DNA of 24,495 nucleotides from Chrysochromulina parva (Eukaryota > Haptophyta > Prymnesiales > Chrysochromulinaceae). Made by a program: the position numbers and the translations under genes. The notes beneath the pieces were generated by a model, which worked only from the letters and a program-made list of their open reading frames with translations, ran no database searches and had not been told where the DNA came from. The stretch covers positions 1 to 24,495 of the forward strand of contig PJAB01000537.1 of the NCBI GenBank assembly GCA_002887195.1, read 5' to 3'. Positions 1-6,720 of the stretch are shown here, one piece after another. Position 1 is the stretch's first letter. Each line of letters starts with the position of its first letter.

Positions 1-237
1 GCGGACCCGATGAACGAGCTTGTCGCCGGCATGGCCGCCGAGAAGGCGGAGTTGGCGGCCGAGAAGGCGGCGGACCCGATGAACGAGCTTGTCGCCGGCA
101 TGGCCGCCGAGAAGGCGGAGCTGGCGGCCGAGAAGGCGGCGGACCCGATGAACGAGCTTGTCGCCGGCATGGCCGCCGAGAAGGCGGAGCTGGCGGCCGA
201 GAAGGCGGCGGACCCGATGAACGAGCTTGCAGAGATC
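1..237 (+). repeat. 69-bp in-frame tandem repeat
   Basis: Units begin at the ATG codons at 10, 79 and 148, and a truncated fourth copy begins at 217. Each encodes 23 residues starting MNELVAGMAAEKAEL. The three full copies are almost identical at DNA level; one visible difference is ttg versus ctg for the second Leu near 51. The array continues off the left edge, so total copy number is unknown. The unit predicts a repetitive amphipathic helix. Near-identity at synonymous sites points to recent expansion or homogenisation. Confidence 0.95.
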
Positions 238-1566
238 CAAGAGGATACCGTGGCCGAGGCCGAGGTCGAGAAGGGGGCTCAGGCGTCGACACTGGCCAAG
301 GAGGTGGTCGACACGCAAGAGCACTGGAAGGAGCCGGCGAAGCGGCCGGGGCCAGGGGACTACGAGACGGGCCAGAGCACACTCTCGGTGCGCGGAGGCG
401 TCATCGGCCGTGCGCCGCGCTTCGGCGCCGACAAGGACGGCAAAGAAGGAACCGGTGCCGGATCGGGTGCGAATCGCCGGTGCGAATCGCCGCCTCGATC
501 GCCGCCTGATCGGCCCACGGATGCCACACGCTTCGTGGACGCTGACCACACAGGTGCATCCAAGACCACCAAGCGTGGCGCGGGCCGCGCGTTGGAGGCG
601 CATCTGACCTCACTTGGCCTCGGTGAGCTGTATGAGACGCTTACACCGCTACAGCGGAGCACCGCCGAAGAGAAGCTGAAGCTTGAGGTGCAGAGACAAC
701 GCGGTGGTGAGCTCTCCGCCCGGTTCCAGCAAAAGGCCGAACTGCTCAAGTACCAGCGCGCCCGTGACGACATCTCCAAGATGGAGAGCCGCCTGCGCCA
801 AGAGCTCGCCAAGGTGCGCATGGTGCAGGACGATGCGCAGACGAAGGCTGTGGAAGCACAGGACCGCGGCATGAGCCTGAACAATGAGATCGTTAAGTAT
901 CAGCGGGCACGGGAAGACTGCCAAAAAGTCGCGTCTACCCTGCGAGTTGAGTTGACCAAGTGCCACGAGCTGCAGAACGACTTGAGCCTGCCCCGTCTCC
1001 TCGCGGAACTGGACTCACTTCGAAATCGGGCGAAGATGGCGTCCGAGTTCGAGGCAGCTGCAGCTGTGGAGAGGCAGCAGGCGGATGCGTATCGGGCGGA
1101 GGCGGCGAACCTGATGATGCACAACGCCGAACTGATGAAGGCCGACCTCACGCGCCGAGACGACGTCGTTCTCATGGGCGAGCTGCAAAAATTTGTCCTC
1201 CGGGATGGCGAAAAGCTGCTCGGAGCGCTCGACGAGCTGGCGCATCTGCGGCGCACTGCCGTCCAGAGCCCGACCCCCATCGAGCAGCTTGCCTATGAGT
1301 TTGCCTACTTGCGTAATCGCATGCTGGCGAAGCGTGAAGCCAACCGAAGTAAGAATCTTGCGCTAGGTCGCTCAATCAGCAGTAAGGAACTCGCCACGCG
1401 CTCTCCTCCCGCGCGGCCAGCAAGTGCGGCGCTCCTCGCGCCACGGGCAGCCAGTTGCCACATAGAAACAGGGCCATTCACGCACCACGTTGGCGGTGCC
1501 CACGCGCGTACCGGCGTACCGTGCCCCTCTAGGCAGGCCCAAATCAGCTCACGGTATCCGTACTAG
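1..1566 (+). CDS. Coiled-coil protein with SHIPPO/STPG-type motif, 5' partial
   Basis: The frame is open from base 1, so the gene begins upstream. The visible part encodes about 521 residues and stops at TAG 1564-1566. It opens with copies of a 23-residue Ala/Glu/Lys-rich unit. Next comes an acidic linker and the motif RPGPGDY (about 343-363), followed by GGVIGRAPRF. This resembles the PGPGxY motif of sperm-tail PG-rich (SHIPPO) repeats found in microtubule-inner and flagellar proteins. From about 600 to 1320 the sequence is strongly helical and charged, a likely coiled coil. Within it a KYQRAR...LR.EL.K unit occurs twice, 49 codons apart (748 and 895). The C-terminus is Ser/Ala/Arg-rich and looks disordered. 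Only one PG motif is visible, so the flagellar or cytoskeletal role is an inference. No enzymatic motif is seen. Confidence 0.7.
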   Translation, partial: ADPMNELVAGMAAEKAELAAEKAADPMNELVAGMAAEKAELAAEKAADPMNELVAGMAAEKAELAAEKAADPMNELAEIQEDTVAEAEVEKGAQASTLAKEVVDTQEHWKEPAKRPGPGDYETGQSTLSVRGGVIGRAPRFGADKDGKEGTGAGSGANRRCESPPRSPPDRPTDATRFVDADHTGASKTTKRGAGRALEAHLTSLGLGELYETLTPLQRSTAEEKLKLEVQRQRGGELSARFQQKAELLKYQRARDDISKMESRLRQELAKVRMVQDDAQTKAVEAQDRGMSLNNEIVKYQRAREDCQKVASTLRVELTKCHELQNDLSLPRLLAELDSLRNRAKMASEFEAAAAVERQQADAYRAEAANLMMHNAELMKADLTRRDDVVLMGELQKFVLRDGEKLLGALDELAHLRRTAVQSPTPIEQLAYEFAYLRNRMLAKREANRSKNLALGRSISSKELATRSPPARPASAALLAPRAASCHIETGPFTHHVGGAHARTGVPCPSRQAQISSRYPY

Positions 1567-1733
1567 CACTTAAAATACCAGCCCGGTTCAAGCGCGCGCG
1601 CGCCGTCGAAGCGTCTGAGCTTGCAAAACACCTGTTGTTCACGGTGAAGGTTTTTCACGGTCAAGAATTTGAGCTCGCGGTTGGGAGGACAGCGCAGCTC
1701 TCACCTCCATCCGCACCACGAGAAACCAGCGAA

Positions 1734-2843
1734 ATGCGATCCATCCTCGGCAATGCCACCAAGCGCGTGAAGACACCGCTAGTTGCGACTCGCCGGCTGA
1801 CGAGTGCCATTCAGACGGCTGTCGTGCGCAGCGACTGGACGCGTGCCGAGGTCGGCGAGATCTACCGGCTGCCGTTCACCGAACTGCTCTTCCGCGCAGC
1901 TGCCGTTCACCGGCAGTCATTCGACCCGCTCGAGGTGCAGCGCTGCACGCTGCTCTCGGTCAAGACGGGTGGCTGCACTGAGGATTGCAAGTACTGCGCG
2001 CAGTCGACGCGGTACAAGACGTCGGTGAAGGCGACGCCGTTGATGCCTGTGATGGACGTCATCGAGGCGGCCAAACGTGCCAAGCAGGCGGGGTCGACGC
2101 GCTTCTGCATGGGCACGGCGTGGCGCGAGCTGGGCGGCAAGAAGGCCATGTTCAACAAGATCCTCTCGATGGTGCGCGAGGTCAAGGCGATGGACATGGA
2201 GGTGTGCTGCACGCTGGGCATGGTGACAAAGGAGCAGGCTGTCCAGCTCAAGGAGGCGGGGCTCACCGCATACAATCACAACCTGGACACGTCGCGCGAG
2301 CACTACTCGAACGTGATCACGACGCGCTCGTACGACGACCGACTGCAGACGATCGCCAACGTGCGCGCCGCCGGCCTCACGGTCTGCTGCGGCGGCATCC
2401 TCGGGCTCGGTGAGACCGAAGATGACCGGATCGGCCTGCTCACCGAGCTTGCCACGATGGAGGTGCACCCGGAGTCGGTGCCCGTGAACGCGCTCGTGCC
2501 GATCGAGGGCACGCCCTTGACAGACTACAGCCCGCCCGACGTCTTCCAGATGGCCCGCACCATCGCCACCGCGCGCATCGTGATGCCCAAGAGCGTGGTG
2601 CGTCTCTCCGCCGGCCGTCTCTCCTTCTCGCCTCTGGAGCAGGCGGTCATGTTCATGGCTGGCGCGAACTCGATCTTCACCGGCGACAAGCTGCTTACCA
2701 CACCAAATCCCGACTTCGACGCCGACGGCGAACTCTTCCAGTCTCTCGGGCTTAAGGGGCGTCCCGCCTTTTCGGCTCCTCTCCAGTACCAGCCACGTGA
2801 GCTCGGCAAGCAGACGGCAAGCGCCTGCGCGCAGGCGGCGTGA
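1734..2843 (+). CDS. bioB: Biotin synthase, probably mitochondrial
   Basis: This radical-SAM enzyme inserts sulfur into dethiobiotin, the last step of biotin synthesis. Counting from ATG 1734 the protein is 369 residues. The radical SAM [4Fe-4S] motif CTEDCKYC has its cysteines at 81, 85 and 88. The family's [2Fe-2S] ligands appear as Cys125 (RFCMGTAWR), Cys158 (MEVCCTLG), Cys218 (TVCCGGILGLGE) and Arg290 (VRLSAGR). YNHNLDTS and FMAGANSIFTGDKLLTT are also typical. The frame is open further upstream but has no earlier ATG. Starting at 1734 gives MRSILGNATKRVKTPL, Arg/Lys-rich without acids, a classic mitochondrial presequence, where plant and fungal biotin synthases act. The gene has a single exon of normal family length. 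Extra cysteines next to two of the ligands (CC) are noticeable but probably harmless. Confidence 0.97.
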   Translation: MRSILGNATKRVKTPLVATRRLTSAIQTAVVRSDWTRAEVGEIYRLPFTELLFRAAAVHRQSFDPLEVQRCTLLSVKTGGCTEDCKYCAQSTRYKTSVKATPLMPVMDVIEAAKRAKQAGSTRFCMGTAWRELGGKKAMFNKILSMVREVKAMDMEVCCTLGMVTKEQAVQLKEAGLTAYNHNLDTSREHYSNVITTRSYDDRLQTIANVRAAGLTVCCGGILGLGETEDDRIGLLTELATMEVHPESVPVNALVPIEGTPLTDYSPPDVFQMARTIATARIVMPKSVVRLSAGRLSFSPLEQAVMFMAGANSIFTGDKLLTTPNPDFDADGELFQSLGLKGRPAFSAPLQYQPRELGKQTASACAQAA

Positions 2844-3131
2844 GCTTCGCGCGCAGAGGGCGGTGTGGGATGGCTGCGTGCGCAGCTCCAGACAGGAGAG
2901 GGCTCTCTCGCCTTTATGGTGAGAGCGTGAGTTGAGATATTTGGCCATGCATGTCGTCTTGTGTCGGTTGCGCAAGTGATATGTCTTTCAAGTATGTGAG
3001 ATCCATGTCAAGACGGCCGGGGTGGACTCGTTAGTGGCCGAAAACTCGATAAGGGATGTGAATTCACAGCCTTCAGCGCCCAAACTCGTCGCATCGACCC
3101 CGAGAAGCGGGAAGGGTTGGTGTTGGGCCCG

Positions 3132-4013
3132 ATGCCGCCGGCGCGGCCGATTTCGGTCAAAGAAAGCGAAAGACTCGTTTTGCCGCCGCATCTCATCGCA
3201 GAGCCTGTGGCTATTCAAACCGAATATGCAGAGCTCGCCGCCGCCAATCATCTCAGCATCCCTCAGGCAGCCCTGTCGTGTGGTCAGATGCTCGAGTTGC
3301 GTGCGGACCCCAAAGCAACACTCCCTGCACCCACCTCGTGGCCGTGTGCGACCACCTGCGCCCTTTCTCACCCCGGCCTGCTTGGCATGGTGCGTCGTTT
3401 GAATGGGCTCGGATATCGGCTCGTCGTGGACACGTCACTTCGTCAGCCTCTTAGTGCGCCCGCATCCCGTGGTACTCACGCCGCCCAAGAGCTACTTGTC
3501 AGACATCTTTCTACCGTCGGTGCCTACTTTAGCCAGCGCCGCCGTTGCATCGGCATCGCGACGGACTCTGCCTGGCACGAGCTCATACACGAAGGGTGCC
3601 ATGCCACTTTCGATGCGCGCGTGCGACAAGCAGTCAAAAATGCACCGGTGGCACCAGAAGCGCTGCAGACGCACTACGAGCATCTCCGTGCGCGCGGCTA
3701 CACTGAGATGGGTGCGGAGCAATACATCTGTCATACCCACGAGCTCTATGCGCTGCGCGACCGATCGAGCACCACTGCCGCCATTCGGAGAGTTCTTGTG
3801 TGGGACAACATGAACCTCGATGCCTACCGCGACCTCACTGCAATCCCACCGGCGGAGCGAAGTGCTGTGCAGAAGGCGGAGATTCGCAGGATCGCAATGC
3901 TTCGACGATTTGTGACGGGCCCTGCTCCTCGCCTTGGCATCTGCGTCGCCGTGGCCTTCTGCGCCGTCACCAGCATCGTTGGTGTTGTTGCAAAACCGAG
4001 ATCAAGTACATGA
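3132..4013 (+). CDS. Unassigned protein with HELIHxxxH motif and C-terminal hydrophobic segment
   Basis: I do not recognise the family. The first ATG of the frame (3132) gives 293 residues ending at TGA 4011-4013. The notable feature is WHELIHEGCHATF at residues 148-160: an HExxH zinc-metalloprotease signature with a further His four residues on. It is followed about 40 residues later by GAEQYICHTHELYAL, which offers Glu and His residues as possible third ligands. Residues about 268-287 (LGICVAVAFCAVTSIVGVVA) form one membrane segment with a short basic tail, so the protein may be tail-anchored. The spacing does not match metzincins (HExxHxxGxxH), so peptidase activity is only a hypothesis. 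The N-terminal 100 residues have no visible motif and the start could change if an upstream exon exists. The gene lies tail-to-tail with the fibrillin gene, 134 bp apart. Confidence 0.6.
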   Translation: MPPARPISVKESERLVLPPHLIAEPVAIQTEYAELAAANHLSIPQAALSCGQMLELRADPKATLPAPTSWPCATTCALSHPGLLGMVRRLNGLGYRLVVDTSLRQPLSAPASRGTHAAQELLVRHLSTVGAYFSQRRRCIGIATDSAWHELIHEGCHATFDARVRQAVKNAPVAPEALQTHYEHLRARGYTEMGAEQYICHTHELYALRDRSSTTAAIRRVLVWDNMNLDAYRDLTAIPPAERSAVQKAEIRRIAMLRRFVTGPAPRLGICVAVAFCAVTSIVGVVAKPRSST

Positions 4014-4147
4014 GAGCCGGCGTCCGGTTGCTGAGCCTCAGATCTCGCTTGAGTCTCTCGCTGTGCGAGCTGCGCCACCGAATCTGCGAGTTATGTCTGC
4101 CTCATTTTTAGGGGGTTTTGAAGTTTTCATGCACTTCGGTGTCCATC

Positions 4148-4870
4148 TCACCATGCAGGAGCGCTCGCTCGCGAGGCGGTTTCTTCGGCGCGCCGTCTCG
4201 ACGGGACACGGCGCAGGACGAACACGCCACCACGACCTCCGCGCGATATACGCATGTCATCGTCGCACCACGTGGTCCGCAAGGAGCCCACCGGCCGGGG
4301 CAATGGCACGCGCAGCCCCCCGTCAGACTCCGATTCGAAGCGTAATGTGCACTCACGGAAGGTTACGTCCAGGTCGTTGCCGATGGTGCGAATCGCATCA
4401 CCGTCCACGAGAATCTCGAGCCGCCGAGGCTCGAAGGGACCGATGGCGGGCAGCGCGATGCGCACACGGTTGCGCACGATGCCGCCCACCGTATCGACGA
4501 GCTGCTCGTTGGAAGCACTGGATGAGCCTTCAGGTTGGGCGCCGGCGAGAGCAGGCGCAAACTTGAAGAATGTGGAGTACGTGGCGTCGATCAGCGGCTG
4601 CAGAACATTGCCGCGCCGCCTCTGAGAGCTGGGCGGTGTTAGTTGCGTTGAGAATATTAACGTCCAACGCCCGTCAATTGTGCTCTGTTCATTGTCTGTG
4701 CAGGCTTCAAGCGCTTCCACGGCGTCGAGCACGATGCGTTGGTTTGTAGGCGTTGCGTCGCGCCGTAGTTCTGCAACGGCCGTGACGAGCGCTTGCTTAC
4801 GACTTGCACTCGGCGATGGCGACGAAATCAAGCCGACGATTGCGATCACGGCGCAAGTGACGAGCGCCAT
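4148..4870 (-). CDS. PAP/fibrillin family plastid lipid-associated protein
   Basis: The 240-residue protein matches the PAP/fibrillin layout. It has an N-terminal helical region with VLDAVEALEA (about 47-56), then the strand IDGRWTLIFSTQ (65-76). A lipocalin-like middle follows, including DTVGGIVRNRVRIALP. The family C-terminal signature is TTWCDDDMRISRGGRGG (199-215) followed by VFVLRR. Fibrillins bind lipids in plastoglobules and thylakoids. The start ATG 4868-4870 is followed by a hydrophobic stretch, MALVTCAVIAIVGLISS, then SPSPSASRK. This resembles a signal peptide followed by a short transit-like segment, as used for secondary plastids; that reading is inference. A single exon is assumed. 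The tail after the signature is Arg/Ala-rich and short. Family assignment is firm; the fibrillin subgroup is not. Confidence 0.87.
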   Translation of the reverse strand: MALVTCAVIAIVGLISSPSPSASRKQALVTAVAELRRDATPTNQRIVLDAVEALEACTDNEQSTIDGRWTLIFSTQLTPPSSQRRRGNVLQPLIDATYSTFFKFAPALAGAQPEGSSSASNEQLVDTVGGIVRNRVRIALPAIGPFEPRRLEILVDGDAIRTIGNDLDVTFRECTLRFESESDGGLRVPLPRPVGSLRTTWCDDDMRISRGGRGGVFVLRRVPSRRRAEETASRASAPAW

Positions 4871-5084
4871 TCCTGGTTGGGTTCACATGAACTGACTGAA
4901 CTGTCAGTCAAGTCAAGTCTACAGGAACTGGAACATGTGGTCTGTGTGCACCAGACTAGGGGTTACCCCTACTATTGTATCCAGACAGAGGACACGTCGA
5001 CACACTCGACGCTGGGCCGCTGGCGATGAAAATCTCTGGAATGAACGCTCTTCCATTTCGTTCTTTTTGAGAGACACACTGAGG

Positions 5085-5110
5085 TACACCAGGCAACTAC
5101 ACCAGGCAAC
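5085..5110. repeat. 13-bp direct tandem duplication
   Basis: The unit TACACCAGGCAAC occurs twice back-to-back without mismatch (5085-5097 and 5098-5110), in non-coding DNA upstream of the fibrillin gene. Confidence 0.9.
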
Positions 5111-5215
5111 AGCGAACAGGGGGTGCTGTCCGGCCGCCGGGGGCGGGGCCGCGTGCGCGGCAGCCTTTGCAATCGTACATGTCATGTAATATGCAAATAT
5201 CACATGCCCCCACAT

Positions 5216-5303
5216 GATCATCATGATGATCGGATCATGCCTTAATCATGCCGTGTGCTAAGAGTCTCTTTAAAGAGTTACTTCTCATGCTCTTGAACAA
5301 GAG
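5216..5303. repeat. Cluster of three short inverted repeats
   Basis: GATCATCATGATGATC (5216-5231) is a perfect 16-bp palindrome. CTCTTTAAAGAG (5266-5277) is a perfect 12-bp palindrome. CTCTTG-AA-CAAGAG (5290-5303) is a 6-bp inverted repeat with a 2-bp centre. All lie within 88 bp of non-coding DNA. They could be dimeric transcription-factor sites or form small cruciforms; nothing in the sequence decides this. Confidence 0.75.
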
Positions 5304-5539
5304 TCCTTCGTGGCTATGTAATGATGTACACCCTAGTACTCTGAGCTTAGAACTATGTACATTACGTATGGAAAGATGTAAGATCGCTTTCGCGGCTCGT
5401 CTCTCGCGCGTCAATCGCGGTTCGCGCATCGGACCATCGGCATCGCCCCGCCTCATCCTCGCTCTCTATGGTACGGGGCGAATACGCCCGATCTCTAGAA
5501 CCATGCAGTTCAGCTCGACGGCCGTAGCTCTGGGCAGCA

Positions 5540-6448
5540 TTATGAAATCTTGCTCCATGCGTAGCGCACGAGCAGTGGCTTCCGACCGGTGCTGGCGGAG
5601 TGGAAGGCGATCGACACCTTGTACTCGCCGCAGACCGCGAAGCTGTTGGGCACGTCATCGGGAGGCATGTGGAACTCGTACGGGGGCTCGTCGGCAGCCT
5701 GCTCCTCGTAGGTGCCCAGCTTTGTCTTCCTGGTGTAGACGGGCACATGGGCGCCCCAAACTTTCTTGTACGTGGTGACTGTGCAGGTCAGGTCCCGCAG
5801 CTGCGCTCGGGCGTTGAACTTCATAATCTCCATGACCCGATCGCCGCGTTTGAGAGAGAGGTGATCGGGACGATCCGTCCAGCGCAGCTCGCCCGAGTGC
5901 GCATCGAACACGTGGTTGCCGCACCACACGAAGCGCTCATCGCTCTCAATGAACTCGCCGCCGAGAGCGCCGATGTCGCCGCTCTCATCACTCGTGGCGC
6001 AAGTCACCGTGTCCGTGACAGTTTCTGAGAGCGCCACGCCCGATGGATTCCGCCTGTGCATCTTCTTGCCCACGCTGCCATCATTGTCGGTCTCCTCTGT
6101 TGACGGTGCGGACGGTGCGGCAGCAGGTGCTGATGCTGGTGGCTGCGGCTGTGGGGGTTCTCCAGATTGCCTGCACGTGAGAAGGAACAGGCGACATTTT
6201 GACGTCAGTGCTGTGTTGTTGTGCATGCGAGCGTGCGAGGGGACCAATGTGCAGCTACGAACAAACCTTGCGGCCAGGCGGTTGATTTCATGAAATGAGT
6301 TGCGCGTCGGGCTGACGGGACCTTGTCCCTCGGGGATCGAAGCTAGCGTCAGGAACTCGATGATGTCGATCAGCCCGTCTGCCGCCGAGGTGTTCCGCTT
6401 GTGGCCGGCCCTCCGCTGTCCGCCTTTGTCTTCATGAGGCCGGATCAT
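5540..6448 (-). CDS. Hypothetical protein, two exons
   Basis: I do not recognise this gene. From the first ATG in frame (6446-6448) and with the intron 6171-6266 removed, it encodes about 270 residues. The N-terminal part contains GLIDIIEFLTLASIPEGQG. Across the splice the protein reads NRLAAR/QSGEPP, then a Pro/Ala-rich and acidic low-complexity linker. The C-terminal about 140 residues (5540-5980) look like a compact beta-rich domain: ERFVWCGNHVFDAHSG, then LTCTVTTYKKVWGAHVPVY, then VCGEYKVSIAFHSAS. No catalytic motif or membrane segment is seen. Codon use is like that of its neighbours. The frame stays open upstream to about 6505 without an ATG, and an additional 5' exon is possible. It is divergent from the FN3 gene, with 272 bp between the two starts. 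Confidence 0.6.
   Translation of the reverse strand: MIRPHEDKGGQRRAGHKRNTSAADGLIDIIEFLTLASIPEGQGPVSPTRNSFHEINRLAARFVRSCTLVPSHARMHNNTALTSKCRLFLLTCRQSGEPPQPQPPASAPAAAPSAPSTEETDNDGSVGKKMHRRNPSGVALSETVTDTVTCATSDESGDIGALGGEFIESDERFVWCGNHVFDAHSGELRWTDRPDHLSLKRGDRVMEIMKFNARAQLRDLTCTVTTYKKVWGAHVPVYTRKTKLGTYEEQAADEPPYEFHMPPDDVPNSFAVCGEYKVSIAFHSASTGRKPLLVRYAWSKIS
6171..6266 (-). other. Intron of the orphan gene, 96 bp
   Basis: Read on the minus strand the segment is CAAG|GTTTGT...TCTCACGTGCAG|GCAATC, with canonical borders and a pyrimidine-rich stretch (TGTTCCTTCTCACGTGCAG). Its length is a multiple of three and it has no in-frame stop, so retention would insert 32 residues. Splicing joins AG and G into an Arg codon. 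Confidence 0.7.
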
Positions 6449-6720
6449 GATTTGAGGCAAATCAGATGCGCACCAAGCGCCGCCGCTTTCGGGTATCGAT
6501 AACACATTTTGACGTTTTTGGGCAACGGCAATGTTTGTGCAACACGTCCACGCTACAAGTATGAGAGGCCCGCTCCATGTAGAATACGGTGCGCCATTTG
6601 ATTTCGCGCTTACCGCGGGGTGAAAACCACGCGCCCCCGTTCCAAATTCGGTAGGAAAAAGTTCTCTGCCGTCTCATTGGCCGAAGTGGTCGGGTCGTGG
6701 TCTGCGACGCTGTGGGCCAA
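6449..6720. promoter_or_regulatory. Divergent promoter region
   Basis: This 272-bp gap separates the start codons of the orphan gene (minus) and the FN3 gene (plus), so it should contain both promoters. An ATTGG (inverted CCAAT) occurs at about 6676, some 45 bp before the FN3 start. No TATA box is obvious. Assignment as promoter is positional. Confidence 0.45.

Larger units (their letters stand above)
4871..5539. other. Intergenic gap, AT-richer, with palindromes
   Basis: This 669-bp gap lies between the start of the fibrillin gene and the end of the orphan gene, both on the minus strand. It is clearly lower in GC than the genes and carries no convincing coding frame. It contains a 7-bp inverted repeat TGACTGA/TCAGTCA with a 4-bp loop (4893-4910), 19 to 40 bp upstream of the fibrillin start. 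It also holds a perfect 13-bp tandem duplication TACACCAGGCAAC (5085-5110) and the palindrome cluster at 5216-5303. It should hold the fibrillin promoter and the 3' end of the orphan transcript. Confidence 0.6.

Noticed and set aside
1917..2975. Long minus-strand frame opposite biotin synthase
   Set aside because: It is a His/Arg-rich mirror of a certain gene with no motif; long antisense frames are expected at this GC content.
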